DNA of 64,000 nt from contig NC_092087.1 of assembly GCF_045679555.1 (NCBI RefSeq), forward strand, positions 80,035,305 through 80,099,304, given 5' to 3'. The position numbers were made by a program, and so were the translations under genes. Source of the stretch: Salvelinus alpinus. Lineage: Eukaryota; Chordata; Actinopteri; Salmoniformes; Salmonidae. The notes under the pieces are model-generated. The model was not told the origin of the DNA and ran no database searches. It saw only the letters and a list, made by a program, of their open reading frames with translations. This document shows positions 33,845-45,922 of the stretch, piece after piece (position 1 is the stretch's first letter; the number at the start of each line of letters is the position of its first letter).

Positions 33845-36180
33845 CTCTAGGCTCCACATGCTTTATCAGCTGGAACGTGAAAGGAATTAACCAGGTGGTC
33901 AAGCGTGGAGTGTATGCTAATCTTATGTCCTAAGTCTGGACATTGTTTTCCTCCAAGAGACCCATCTACGGTCCAGCGACCTTGATAAACTAAAGAGAGG
34001 ATAGGTAGACCAAATATTTCACTCAAGTTGGTGCAAAGGCCAGAGGGGCAGCCATCCTTCTCAGAAAAGGCACCCCGTTTGTCTCCTCCAAAGTAATTTC
34101 AGATACTAATGGAAGATATATTATAGTAATGGGGAAGTGGCTCACACACAGGTTATTCTGGGTAACCTTTATGGTCCTAATTGGGATGACGCTAGCATCT
34201 TTCTCTGACCTTAACTTTTATCGCAACACTTCCTGACCTTAACACTCATCATTTGATATTGGGCGGAGTTCAATTGTGTAATGCATCCAAGTCTTCAGAT
34301 CCAGACCGAAGCCCAACAATGTAATTTCAAAATCAGATGCAGTAATCAACTCATTCTAGAATCCTATCATTTGTCTGATCCATGGAGGAGGAGCAATCCC
34401 ACTGCTAAACAGTACTTTCTCCAGTCCACAGTACTCCTTTTTTTCTACAGTCCACATACTCTAGGACTTTTCGGCTTCTTCCTGCTGGACAATAGAATTC
34501 TTCATTTTGTAACTAATAGCCAAAATCGCAGCATCGTTATCTCAGACCATAGCCCTGTCCTATCTCAGACCGTAGCCCTGTCCAGCTAGATATCCGCTTT
34601 CCGGACAGTACTGTGTCACAAAGCGCATGGAGACTTAACCCACTACTACTATCTTTTAGTGCCTTTAAGAAATACACATCAACTCACATTGATGTCTTTT
34701 TAGAGATCAACTGCACCCCTGATGTGTCTCACTCTACTGTGTGGGAGTCGTTAAAAGCAAATCTTAGAAGCCAAATGATTTCATACACAGTGTATGACAA
34801 CAAACAGCGCACCAAATGCTTATCGGAGCTATCTCAAACTGATTCTAGATGTGGACAACAGATGCCTCTTCTCCGACTCCTGAACTCTACTAAAGAGAGA
34901 CTGCTACACCAATCGAAAATCTGACAATCTTTCCATCAAACAAATCACTTTAGTAGCCTTAAACAAGCAAGCGGCTTCTCTCCATTAACATCTAATCATT
35001 TCTTCCCAACGTCACAGATTGACACGGCATTCCAGTTCTGGCATAGGAACGGTCTGGTGTTTTTTGTGACCCATTTGTTGATAACACCTTTGTCTCATTC
35101 GAATACTCTGAGTGTTGATCATCATTTTCCCAATACCCACTTTTTTAGATATCTGCAAGTTTTGCCCAAAAACATTTCCCTTAATTTCCACTCGAGCCCA
35201 CTAAGTGTCCAGTCGACAGGTGCTTAGATCTTAACCCGTATCTGAAGGGCAAAATCTCCAGGATCATACGACATAATACAGAACATAAATCCTCCTTCCT
35301 TGGCAAATACAAAATCTGCATGGACGCAAGACATAGGCTGGCGAGCTTCCTGATGATATATGGCAACAAAGTATTGAGCGTATCCACACATCATCATTTT
35401 GCATAAGGCATGGGCTTATTCAGTTAAAAGTTTTGCTCATTCTCCATTACCCAATTGACAGATTGGCAAAAATATACCCAAATGTTGACCCCAAGTGTTT
35501 GAGATGCCACCAGAGTCCAGCGACTGTGGGACACCTGTTTTGGTCATGCCAATCTTTGAGTGGCCTCTGGGACCCCATTTTTGAGGCATTCTCACATATG
35601 TGTAATACAACTGTTTACACATATGTACGCCACATTTTTGGGGGGCAGTGACCCCCAACCCGGTCACTGACATTTTTGGGTGCTTCCCCTAGACCAGAAT
35701 GCTACCACGCATAGCTGCTAGCTCGCCGCCTTGTCCTCTTTCACTGGAAGTCTGCAAAGCCGCCCTCCTTTATGCAGTGGGTTAAGGAGGTGATGTCATC
35801 TCTGCCTCTGGAGAAGGTTAGGTACACTGTGCATGGGTTCCAACAAAGTTCGACTTAGCCTGGTCCCCATTAATACAATACGTGGAGAGCCTGTCTTTTA
35901 CTTAGTGTAACTTGCGTATTTTGGTAAGCAGCCATGCTGTTCTAGTGCCCATTCTGCAAAAAATAAAATAAAAGGTGAACTTTTTCCCCTATTGTTTTTG
36001 TTTCTATTACTGTTTGTTTCTGTTTGTTTCTTTCCTATTGAATTTACTTTTATAGATGCCTTGGTGGGTGGGTGGGTGGGTGGGTGGTGGAGGGTGGTTT
36101 GGAGGGATGGATGGGAGAATGAGGGTTGGGGTTGTACTGTTTTTGTTGTTACATCTGAAAATATAAAGTTAAAAAAAAAG
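33845..36180 (+). mobile_element. L1-type LINE, decayed, antisense in intron 12
   Basis: Plus-strand pieces follow L1 ORF2 order: endonuclease start ('ISWNVKGINQVVKRGV' near 33868), 'QETHLRSSDLDKLK' near 33955, 'RGAAILLRKGTPFVSS' near 34046, 'DYFLLDNRIL'-like and 'IVISDHSPVLS' near 34480-34560, then C-terminal remains ('DPKCLRCHQSPATVGHLFWS' at ~35480, 'MQWVKEVMSSLPLEKVRYTV' at ~35774). Most of the reverse transcriptase is missing and all frames are broken. Confidence 0.8.
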
Positions 36181-36246
36181 TGAGCAATTAACTGTACTTG
36201 AAAGACCAAATAAATATTACTACTAGTTATATTGTATTGCACATAC

Positions 36247-36445
36247 CAGGAAAGTGGATGAGTTGAAGGAGGCGATGGAGATGGAGTAGAGGATTGGGAC
36301 TTCTCAGGGCCTTCAGTTCTTTCTCCCTGTATCCAGGACCTGCTCAGAAAGGCCTTCTCCCATGCATGAGACTTTAGAATCTTGATCCCGTTCAGATCGA
36401 TTCCATAGGCTTGATTCGCCCATCCATAAACTTCATCTGTACCTC
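36247..36445 (-). CDS. abcc6: ABCC exon 12 (TMD1), multiple indels
   Basis: 199 nt against 204. 'VQMKFMDGRIK' and 'NGIKILKSHAWEKAF' are recognisable; losses near 36398, 36354 and 36310-36295 shift the frame repeatedly and give TGA in ATCTGAACG. The end reads 'SISIASFNSSTFL' when shifted. Donor GTATGT. Confidence 0.88.
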
Positions 36446-36595
36446 CTAGGGAGAAGCATTCAAAGACGTGGTTAAATAGATAGTCGGCCCTTCTAAAAGA
36501 GGGAAGAGGACAGCAACACCACAAGAGAACAGCACGATAGAAAACCTATAGAAGTGTTGGTCCCCAGCATACCTGTCTGTCTTCTTCATCTCAAG

Positions 36596-36715
36596 ATGGC
36601 GCTGCAGTGGATAGTAGCCGTCTTACAGGCTCCTGACCAATTCTGCTATTTTGTGTGTTTTTTTGTTTGACGAAGCATGTGCCAAATAAAATGTGATTTA
36701 ATTGGATTTTATAGA
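36596..36715 (+). repeat. Interspersed repeat fragment, intron 11
   Basis: 'caagatggcgctgcagtgga' to 'caaataaaatgtgatttaat', a fragment with a LINE-like 3' end ('gtgccaaataaaatgtgatt'). Confidence 0.5.
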
Positions 36716-37236
36716 CATAGTTGTCAGTTACAGCTGCAAATACTTGTCAAGTAACAGCTAATGTTGAGCACTCTACAGAAGTATGTACTTGTTTAATTTA
36801 ATTCGAATTGTACTCTGTTACAGTATTGAACACAGTTCTTAACACTTAGCAGTTTTACGACGAGGAAACAACAAAGCGGCCAGGAAAGCGGTCAGTGACA
36901 TTCTACGACTGTAAGTTAGATTAAAACAGGCATTATTGACAAAACTGTCTGTTGTTTTTCCAAAAAACAAATGAAAAATATAGCCTTTTATAGCCCCTTT
37001 TCTGTGGTTGTTTTTCATAAGCATAACATGGTGGAGACATCCATCCAACCCGCACTCCCACACAGCTCTGCTTCGGCTATGTAAACCAGCTGTGGCATCC
37101 CTGACCAAACATGCAAAATCACATTCTGTTTCGGCTACTGCCTCGGGTCAAAGTAGCTGGAAAGGCTGTCTGGTCCCAGATATTTTTGCACTGAGGTCAA
37201 AGTGCATATGAATCTCCTCTTAGGACATGTCCGTAC

Positions 37237-37329
37237 CTGCAGTTTGCTCCTTTTCTTGGCGATGAATCCGTTGAGTGGGAAGATGAGGATGACGGTGGCA
37301 ATTCCGGCTAGCGCAGATGGGCCTAGGTG
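37237..37329 (-). CDS. abcc6: ABCC exon 11 (TMD1)
   Basis: 93 nt, standard length, clean: 'HLGPSALAGIATVILIFPLN' then 'GFIAKKRSKLQ', a TMD1 helix and intracellular coupling loop. Donor GTACGG. Confidence 0.94.
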
Positions 37330-37456
37330 CTGTAAAATGGCATCGTTTTACACAAGTCATCAAAAGCAATGTTTGTTATAAATGAGTACCAAAGAAAACA
37401 TATGTCCGTCATCAATGAGTACCAACAAAAACAGAAGTGACAGTGCCATACCATAC

Positions 37457-37618
37457 CTGCCAGAGGAAGAAGAGGCAGAGGGCGATCTCGATAGGAGCCA
37501 GCCACACTGCGTTGAAGTAAACCACAAAGTCCATGAGCTTCTGAGTGTCGGCTGATACCAGGTTGACGATCTCCCCCACTGTGCACGTCCTCCTGGATGC
37601 ACTGTTGATCACCAAAGA
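37457..37618 (-). CDS. abcc6: ABCC exon 10 (TMD1)
   Basis: 162 nt, standard length, clean: 'SLVINSASRRTCTVGEIVNL' (conserved coupling helix), 'VSADTQKLMDFVVYFNAVWL', then 'APIEIALCLFFLWQ'. Donor GTATGG. Confidence 0.95.
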
Positions 37619-37907
37619 CTAGAGGAAAAACAGAACAACCAAGTTAAACCTCCAGTAAAATGAGTACTATGTAACACTTGGTTTCAAGGTTTTTTAACAT
37701 TCATAACTTCTTTTTCCAACTTAAATAAACCCTAACTTGACAATTAACATATTTATTTTTCAATGTTTTTTTCTTGTTCCTTGGGAAAATAATATGTTAA
37801 TTGTCGAGGTATAGTTTATTTAATTTGAAATTCACTGCCATTAAGAGCCAATGTTTACAACGTGACGCCCAGTCACCCACTGTCTACTGGTTGGCACGAC
37901 GACGTAC

Positions 37908-38084
37908 CTTTCTGTAGACCAGTCCCATCACGGCTGTCTTCACTCTCATGCCCACGGTGAAGCAGGTGTACATGTACTGATGGTTGAACAGGGACTGGAG
38001 ACAGGACAACAGGAACATCAGGGTAGCGTAGAAGTAACCCTTCCACAGAGGGGCGTCTTCTTCGTTCATGAGCCCAGAAGAAGA
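37908..38084 (-). CDS. abcc6: ABCC exon 9 (TMD1), one base deleted
   Basis: 177 nt against 178. 'LWKGYFYATLMFLLSCLQSL', 'FNHQYMYTCFTVGMRVKTAV' and 'MGLVYRK' are clean. The start lacks one base at CTGGGCTCATGAAC (expected GGC TTC ATG), so entry from exon 8 gives TGA. Confidence 0.93.
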
Positions 38085-38967
38085 CTGTTGGAGAGGGGAT
38101 AAGGGTGAAAGAGAGAACATGGGAATATCATACAGTACTTCCTGTGGATACGTTCTGCTTCATGTTTCTGGAGACTTTTCAGCATACTCAACTCAACAGT
38201 CTTATTCACACTATAAAACATAAGCCTATACACTGAACATGGACACTGTGCCACTGCCAATGCAGTGCATTTAATGGAGTCATAAGCACAGACAAGTTAC
38301 TGTTCTCTGTCAGCTTTGTGTACCCCTGTCATGTTCCTTCACTTTCACTGCTTTGCCATGCAGCCCTATGCGGACTATGATCATTAGTGTGGCCGCAGGG
38401 CCTGCTGGTCGACACAAAGCCGTCTCTAGTTGCACAGGACAGCGTGCTCCTCTTGTGGCTGGGCTGGCCTCAACACTTGGCTAAGTGGCTCTCTTATTGT
38501 GGTCCACCAGAGCAACCTCAGCCTTTCTGCCGTTTGCAGCCTTCTTCACTCTCTCTTTCCTTCCTTTCTTTATTTCTTTCCTCCCTTAAGCTAAGCTAAT
38601 GTCCTTGACTCTCCATGTTGGGGCAGAAGACTGTGGTCTCTGACTCCTTTCTCTTAGCTGTAATTAACACTTCCACCAAGCCATGGTTGTTCAACAACAA
38701 CAACAAGGTTCCTGTCTAGACTGGCATTGGGTGCCAGAGATGGGGTAAAGCATGGCAGGTCCAGTATTAAGGTTGCCAAATTGACATTTTAGTATGTATA
38801 TCAATGTCAAGGGCATTGGAAATAGACGTGGAATCTGTCTGACTTGCAAGGGATTATTGTGTCAAGTGCTGCCAGTTTACGATGGCTTTGTTTACGATGT
38901 GATGCCATGGATTTTTGGAGACTAGTCTCCTGTGTAGAATTAACGTCAAACCCTTAGCCATTTTTAC

Positions 38968-39175
38968 CTGAGCACCTGAGGGATGGCAAACATAAAGAAG
39001 TCGTGGAAGATGATGCACATCGTCCCAGTAAGGAAGTAAGGTCCGAAGTTCCGGGCCAGTGTTCTCAGCAGACAGAAGCCGGAGCTCTGCTGCCTTCTGC
39101 AGCTTCCTGAGTATCTGGGCCTGGTCGGGCAGTCTGGTGCCCAGCGCCACGCCTGCCGCCATGGTCTTCTCCTGC
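38968..39175 (-). CDS. abcc6: ABCC exon 8 (L0 end, TMD1 start), one extra base
   Basis: 208 nt where the phases need 207. 'QEKTMAAGVALGTRLPDQAQ' then 'ILRKLQK' is followed by one extra base at AAGGCAGCAGAGC (about 39097); 'SSGFCLLRTLARNFGPYFLT' and 'IIFHDFFMFAIPQVL' continue in the next frame. Donor GTAAAA. Confidence 0.92.
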
Positions 39176-39689
39176 CTGGAAAAACAAACAGACAGAGAGG
39201 ACATCTGGGTTTGATGGCCCTACATGTTGCCTGTTTTTTTTTAAATATGAAACAAAGGGATGAAAAAAACAGTCTTGGTTGTTCATTTGACACATCTCCG
39301 ATGCAAAAATGTGAAGAGAAGACTTTTCAGCAGCCATAAAAGGCATTATCCTGCTCACACGTGAGTAGAGGAGGACGCTTAACGCAAGGTTTTGGAATTT
39401 AACAATGGGATCTTCAAAGCTAGTGTCTCGACGTTACAGTATGCTGTCCTTAGGGGACTTCTTTTGACCTATTTTCGGACTTAAGTGTCACATAGCGAGA
39501 CAGCTTGTTTTTCCGATTACAACTACACAAGCTCCTCAAGGGACTTCGATCATCTAGAGTTCTAGGCAGACACTATTGTGAAGTTTAACCACAATGTCAA
39601 TGTCATAAAATTAAGCTTATTGATTCCTGAGTCTCTGAAGCTACAGAATTCAGTTTGGCGAGAGTATGCATATTGTAATTGGTTCTTAC

Positions 39690-39825
39690 TGTTGCAGTTT
39701 GGCGCATTCTGTTGTCCACTCCTCCTCCAGATCAGAGATGATCTTGTCCGATGTGTCTTTCTTCCCTCAGGTTCCACAGGTTCCTCCAGCTTCCAGAGGG
39801 GTCCGGATAACCTTTAACCACCAGC
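39690..39825 (-). CDS. abcc6: ABCC exon 7 (L0 linker), multiple indels
   Basis: 136 nt against 132. 'GLVVKGY' opens it (lasso/L0 region). Extra bases at TATCCGG, GGAGGAACC and GAAGAAAGACAC (39805-39765) shift the frame; the rest reads 'TSDKIISDLEEEW' and 'ECAKLQQ'. Donor GTAAGA. A MITE begins ~18 bp upstream of its acceptor. Confidence 0.88.
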
Positions 39826-39842
39826 CTGAGGGGAACAGCGAT

Positions 39843-39955
39843 GATACACTGAGTGTGCAGAATATCAAGAACACCTTCCTAATATTGACTTGCACCTGGT
39901 CAGTCTATGTCATGGAAAGAGCAGGTGTTCTTCAGGTTTTGTACACTCAGTGTAT
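39843..39955. mobile_element. ~113 bp MITE next to the exon 7 acceptor
   Basis: Ends 'atacactgagtgtgcagaat' and 'gttttgtacactcagtgtat' form terminal inverted repeats; the interior contains 'gaacaccttcctaatattga'. A longer relative is at 43665-43997. Only ~17 bp separate it from the exon 7 splice acceptor. Confidence 0.85.
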
Positions 39956-40056
39956 AAGTTATACACAAACACCCACGTACATTATAAGATTTACAGTATA
40001 AAAGATTTTTCAAACAAGTCAACATGTTGTTTGAGAGTTTCATTAAACCATCTTAC

Positions 40057-40121
40057 CCAGTAAACCACCAGAAGAGCATCTTTATCGACAGGAAAGAGGC
40101 ATCCTTGACTGGACATGGGTT
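40057..40121 (-). CDS. abcc6: ABCC exon 6 (L0/lasso)
   Basis: 65 nt (family 62, same phase), clean: 'NPCPVKDASFLSIKMLFWWF' then 'TG', the amphipathic lasso motif ahead of TMD1. It has one codon more than relatives before LFWW. Donor GTAAGA. Confidence 0.92.
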
Positions 40122-41299
40122 CTGAAACAGATTAGAGGGTGAATGCCACTGACTTTGACCACCATGTAAATCTCAATGTTTAAAGGCTTTGGTAAAACAT
40201 AGGATTCCTCTGTGGCTGACTTTAATGGTTCTATGATGTACTTGTGGAGTCTATTTACTGGATGCTAATGAGTTTAAACAGCATGATGCAGTAAGGTGGT
40301 CCTCAGTGGAAACTGCATGTGTAAATAGCTGGAGACTGTGTACAGGAGTAAAGCGCGTAAACAGTTAGAGTCAGTGTTGGAGCTAGGGTTGGGAGGAGAA
40401 TTTGAGGTCCATGCTGGGTGGTAACAGTGTCGTCACTGTGGCACCATGCTGAACACACACACCTACACACTAGCAATTTGTGCTCATGCTCGATCTTTGG
40501 CAACCTCTCTTCCCTTTACCGCCCCCTCACCGGAGGTCTTACTCTGTCTCTCCATCTCTCTCACTCTTCCTCTCCGTCCCTTCGCTTTCTCTGTTGTTGT
40601 GACTGACTATGAGAATCTCTGACCCAGATGTGGGGGAGAGCAGAGAACACACTAGGGTGTGGCTCTTGCACCAGTCTGTGGCTTCCAGTCCTCTGAACCT
40701 CACTACCGCTGGCCGACCAGGACAGATGCTGAGAGACATTTTCGGAGTTTTTTGGGACAGTTTGTTTTCTTGTTTTTCTCTCAAGATACAGTATCATGTC
40801 ATGTCATGGACTATATAGGCTTCACTGTAGCTACCACTACCAAAGTCAGGTTGATTAGAACAGGAGTTGTTATAGTCGCTATGGTTGTTTGGTTGGAACA
40901 TGATGATGAAGTCTTTTTTGATTGGACCGACCGTGAGAGAGTATGATTCCGTAAACCGCATAAATACAGAACTGCGTTGGTGTAGTAGTGGTGTAGCGAT
41001 CGTAGCTAGTGGTTCATGTGGTGTGTGAGTCGTGTGTATGGAATGGACAGAGTAGACAACACACATTCATTCATTAATTCACACTGTCCTCATAGGAAGG
41101 TGGGCAGAGAGAGGAAGTGAATCACTTGAGCTTCCACCAAAAGGGAAACTCAGTGAGTGTGTTGACAACGAAAGTCGAAAACCACAAGATGGCTTCTATT
41201 CTCGATCCCAGTCTCTGCCCAAGCATTCTCTCATGTTTTGGAAGGAGAGAGCATTTTGACGGAAGTGAAATATAGCCCACGTTCTGATCTAATGCCTAC

Positions 41300-41422
41300 C
41301 TTGACGAGGACGGTTTTCCCCTCTGGAGGCTGGTCAGCGAAACAACACAGGAAGAGCTGGGCCAGTTGGAGTGAGAAGTAGGAGAAAAACGCTGTGTATC
41401 TCACAATATCGGTGGTGATACC
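41300..41422 (-). CDS. abcc6: ABCC exon 5 (TMD0)
   Basis: 123 nt, clean: 'GITTDIVRYTAFFSYFSLQL', 'AQLFLCCFADQPPEGKTVLV', then 'K'. Last TMD0 helix and the start of L0. Acceptor 'tttaacag', donor GTAGGC. Confidence 0.93.
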
Positions 41423-41451
41423 CTGTTAAAAAAGAAGAACAGTGAATATTA

Positions 41452-41489
41452 CATGATTTGCCTAAGTAAATAAAGGTTAAATAAATACA
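41452..41489 (+). mobile_element. HpaI SINE tail remnant
   Basis: 'tgatttgcctaagtaaataa' followed by 'aggttaaataaat', the 3' tail of the SINE only. Confidence 0.6.
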
Positions 41490-42221
41490 ATTGCCAACAT
41501 TATTGTTGTCATTGCATTTCCCATGCAACATATAGCTGTGTAACCATTTGTGGGTTACTGAGACATGCATCTCTTGAGTTTTAAGACATAGGGAAATGGG
41601 TTGGTTACACGCAGCATTGGAACTGTGGCATCAAGGAAATCACGTTTCAATGTAAATGCTCTGTCACAACTAGTAAACAATGTATCATTAATTGCGATAC
41701 TTTTTATTTCATCAGTATGGGTTTGCATCTGAGTTTGCTCAAAATGCAAGCTTCTCTTCCCAGATAAAGATTTCAAGATTTCCCATACTTGAACTCAACA
41801 TAGGACGGGATATGGTTATATGCCACGATCACAGAGAGACTCAATAAAGCTTATCTTTGAACCGTAAAGCCAAATCGTGGTGAAAAGCCAAAGTCTTTAA
41901 TACGTGGCTTTATATAAATGAAGCAACAGTAAAAAGCTCCCTGCAGTCACGCTACGACCCGTATCTGTAAATAGAGAGATTGTGGGGGAAGCAGACACAA
42001 ACCAGACAGACCCTCCCTCCCTCTTTCTCAATGGAAGACAGCCAAAACAGGGATATTAACCACGTATTATGTGAAATGTGGTTTTCGCATGTTATTCTTA
42101 ACTTATAAGAGACCAGCAGGCCTGTTTTTGATGGCCCATGTGTCAACCTAATGTGTACCCACGTCCCTTTGTGTGAAAGTTAGAGCCATGGTAAACGGCA
42201 GTTGGAGTGATTTTGACATTT

Positions 42222-42363
42222 TAGTCATTTGGCAGACGCTCATTATCCAGCCCTTACAGGAGCAGTTAGGGTTAAGTGCCTTGCTCAAGGGCAAAAGATT
42301 TCTCATCTAGTTGGCTCAGGGATTTGACACGCTTCTTAACCGCTAGGCTATCTGCCGCACCAG
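42222..42363 (-). mobile_element. tRNA-derived SINE (minus)
   Basis: On the minus strand, 'ggtgcggcagatagcctagc' with 'ggttaagaag' forms the tRNA-like head, then 'gagccaactagatgag' and 'cttgagcaaggcacttaacc'. The tail is lost or different from HpaI elements. Confidence 0.75.
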
Positions 42364-42365
42364 GT

Positions 42366-43345
42366 GACGTCTTATGATCAAATCAAATTGTAATCTGTCA
42401 GATGTTTCATAAACAACAGGTGTAGATTTACAGTGAAATGCTTATGAGCAATGATGGCTTGGCTATGTACAGTACAGGGGATTCCAGTACCTAGTCGATG
42501 TATGAGGAAACTGAGGTAGATATATGTACATATAGGTCAGGGGTAAAGTGACTAGGCAACAAGATAGATACACTGCTGCTAATGTCTATTACTGTATGTG
42601 ATAAGTATGTGTGCGGCGAATGTGTGCTTGTGTGTGCGTGCATGTGTTGGAGTGTCAGTGTAAGTATGTGTGAGTGTGTGGGTAGAGTCCAGTGTGTGTG
42701 CATAGAGTCAAAAATAGTGCAAAAAGGGTCGATGCAGAGTGTGCCGGTTAGCTATTTGGTTAACTATTTAGCACTCTTATGACTTGGGGGTAGCAGCGGT
42801 TCAGGAACCTTTTGGTCCCAGACTAAGCACTCCTGTACCGTTTGCCATGCGGTAGCAGAGAGAACAGTCTATGACTTGGTTGGCTGGAGTTTTTGACAAT
42901 TTTTAGGCCCTTCCTCTGGCCCCACCAGTTATAGAGGTCCTGGATGGCAGGGAGTTCAACCCCAGTGATGTACTGGGCCATACGCACGACCCTCTGTAGC
43001 GTCTTGCGGTCAGATGCCGAGCAGTTGCCACACCAAGCAGTGATGCAGCCAGTCAAGATGCTCTCAATGGTGCAGCTGTAGAACTTTTTGACGATCTGAC
43101 GACCCATGACAAATCTTTTCAGCCTCCTGGCGGGGGAGAGGCATTGTCGGGCCTTTCTTCACGACTGTGTTGGTGTGTTTGGACCATGATAGGTCCTTAG
43201 TGATGTGGACACCGAGGATCTTGAAGCTCTCGACCCGCTCCACTACAGCCCATGTGAATAGGGGAATATTCGTCCCTCCGTTTCCTGTAGTTGTTGATGA
43301 TAACCTCACACTCTGTTGCGCCCAGAGTGCAGATGGGGAGAACAA
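42366..43345 (-). mobile_element. LINE C-terminal half, minus strand, intron 4
   Basis: From 43345 leftward: 'VERVESFKILGVHITKDLSW' (RT C-terminal), 'CTIESILTGCITAWCGNCSA', 'ASDRKTLQRVVRMAQYITGV', 'QPSHRLFSLLPHGKRYRS', then 3' UTR to 'atcaaatcaaat' near 42380. Frames are shifted between 43107 and 43064. Same family as 15872-16646. Confidence 0.85.
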
Positions 43346-43664
43346 ACTAGATCCGGCCGCATAGTGAAAACATGGTCAGGATGGTATGGGGCTAAGGAGT
43401 GGGTGGTAATATAGGCCTGTAAACATAGGTCAGCTGGTCTGACCAACGAGCCCGAGGGAATTGGGTCTGCATAACCAAAGCCAAACATGAGCTCTGTACA
43501 CTCAGTCCTTTTACCGTTGCAGTGAAATGTCTCATGTTGAGATACTTCCAATGTCGTTGCTAGTCTACCAGAAGAGCTGTCTCCAAGTTCTTCTTCTGAG
43601 TTTGTCCAAATGATCAGTGCTGGTGGCCACGTTGTGTGCACGTTTGAAAATGTGTCCGTCTATA

Positions 43665-43997
43665 CACTAGTATACAAAACATGCTCTTTCCGTGACAGAC
43701 TGACCAGGTCAATCCAGGTGAAAGCTATGGTTCCTTATTGATGTCACCTGTTAAATCCAATCAGAGTTTTTCTCGCTCAACAGTTTCTAGTCTGTTTCAA
43801 GAATGGTCCACCACCCAAAGGACATCCAGCCAACTTGACACAACTGTGGGAAGCATTGGAGACAACATGGGCCAGCATCCCAGTGGACCGTCTTCCAACA
43901 CCTTGTGCCGATGTATTGAGGCTGTTCTGAGGGAAGAAGGGGGTGCAACTCAATATTAGGAAGGTGTTCTTAATGTTTTGTTCTCCCGGTGTATGTG
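43665..43997. mobile_element. 333 bp MITE, relative of 39843-39955
   Basis: Ends 'tacactagtatacaaaacat' and 'taatgttttgttctcccggt' with 'gtat', inner 'gaaggtgttcttaatg', and 'caagaatggtccaccaccca' in the middle. The 73-codon frame inside is not a gene. Confidence 0.75.
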
Positions 43998-44926
43998 ACT
44001 GTGTTGAGAGGATAATACAAAATACTGTATTTCCCAGTAGGTTGGTCCCAGTAGGTGTTTGCTGGCTGCTCCTGCCTATAAAGTGGTGCTGACGTGCCTC
44101 TTGGTCTGACCCTGGGCTGCCATGTTGGGTTGTCTCAGCATCACTATCGGTTTTACCTCAGAGCTGTCATTACCGCTGGCCTAAACACCACGTGTGGTAA
44201 TGTCATACTGGAGGCGATAAGGATGTGATATGGATGCGTGTGTTTCTAAAAATGCGAATGCTGTTACCGTTGTGACAAATACGAGGACAATGATTGCAGT
44301 GTCTGTAAGGAAGAGACACCGGATGAGAGGAGGGGAGTCTAGCAATCTACAGAGGCTTTAGGGAGACAAGGGAGACGAGAGTTTTGGCGGTGTCTGTCAT
44401 CCGCCATACCAACACTGCAGGGTTTCCTCTGTCGACTTTGGGGAGGCAATGCATTTAAACCCAAGTCATGCTAAGTCTAGACTAGAAAACCCTTGGCTCA
44501 TTTTGTGGAGTTACGAATAAAGCTTAGCAGGCACAACAGCATCTCTATATCAAGCAATGCGCTCTCTAGTCTCTAAGTCTAGACTATGGGTAGACAACCC
44601 TAGACCCTTAGACGTCTAACGCTTCAGGCAAACTGGTTCTGCGGGGTCACTGAGTGCAAACCTAAGCAGACATAACAGTCAGGATGTAGGCGTAGCATAT
44701 TCATCCAAGTAAATTGTTTCCTACGTTCCAAAATTACTGTGTGTCATGACTGTTTTGACAGTAGTCTCTATTAACCTTCATTCACATAGCGTGTGAGAAT
44801 AATCTTGACTACTTGTAACATCAGTCATGCAGACACTGAGTATGTTAGTGCCTGTGTCATCACACCTGCTACTTCTCCCATAGACACATGGAGAACAAAG
44901 TCATGCTTCTACTGACCAAGGCGTAC

Positions 44927-45064
44927 CTCGTACATAACCAGCTGGATCTTTGCCCGTAGGGGCACCAGGGAACACACCACCGCCAGGACCCAGAACAGGA
45001 AGAGGAAGACGGAGGAACGACAGCCTCGTATCCTCTCCAACTGGATGATGCATATGGCCAGGAC
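44927..45064 (-). CDS. abcc6: ABCC exon 4 (TMD0)
   Basis: 138 nt, standard length, clean: 'VLAICIIQLERIRGCRSSVF', 'LFLFWVLAVVCSLVPLRAKI', then 'QLVMYE'. TMD0 helices. Acceptor 'tcccctcag', donor GTACGC. Confidence 0.95.
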
Positions 45065-45592
45065 CTGAGGGGAGAGTGAGAGAGTGAGTGAGAGACTGGG
45101 AGAGAGAGTGCGACAGTGAGTGACAGTGAGATCAGTATGACTCTACAACGGACAGTGAAAGTCAAGTGAGTGTTTTGAAAGGAGAGACCCCCGACTGAGG
45201 ACTGGCAAACGAGTCTACTTTGAAACTCAACAACTATTACTTTGAAGATGAAAATGAATCCCTCAATTAATCCTCTGTATCTCGAATTCACTGTCATTCC
45301 CAGTAGTCTCTCTGGGGCTGAGAAGAATCCATGGCTAAATAGAAAATATTTGTACGGATTGGATTTGGCTTTTGTTGGTTTTGGAGAAAGGTTAGATTGG
45401 GATTTCCCTGACCACAGACGCAGCTGTTATCCTGCTGACTTCCTTCAATAAAACAACAGATGTACAGTACTATGCCCTCCACCCCTGCTTCCTTCCATCC
45501 CTCCGTCCATGCATTGCTTTTTGCCTTAATTGCACTATATTCATTTTCTTTTATTCAAAAATGTCTCTGAACTCTTCTATTTTGTTTGAATA

Positions 45593-45665
45593 CAGGCTGT
45601 CATTGTAAATAAAATAACATGCTTAACTGACTTGCCTGGTTAAGTAAAGGTTTCGTAAAATAAGT
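45593..45665 (+). mobile_element. HpaI SINE tail remnant
   Basis: 'aggctgtcattgtaaataaa', 'cttaactgacttgcctggtt', 'aagtaaaggt': the 3' half of the SINE only. Confidence 0.75.
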
Positions 45666-45922
45666 AGATAAAACAGGACTGATTCCATGTTTTGGGGCAC
45701 CAGTGTAACCATCCGAAAAAATCCCTTGTCTTTCCACGGACTGTGTTTTGGCTGTAATTATCTCTGACTGTCTGTAGTTTGGTCGAGTTGAGAAGTCATC
45801 TGGCCTCGCCAGCTCATCACTAAAAGGAGAGTGTGGTTATAGAGTTGCATAATAGATACCATACTGGTTCCATCAGATCTTAAAAACGGTCCTGTTTTTA
45901 AGCAACCAGCCATCATTATTTA

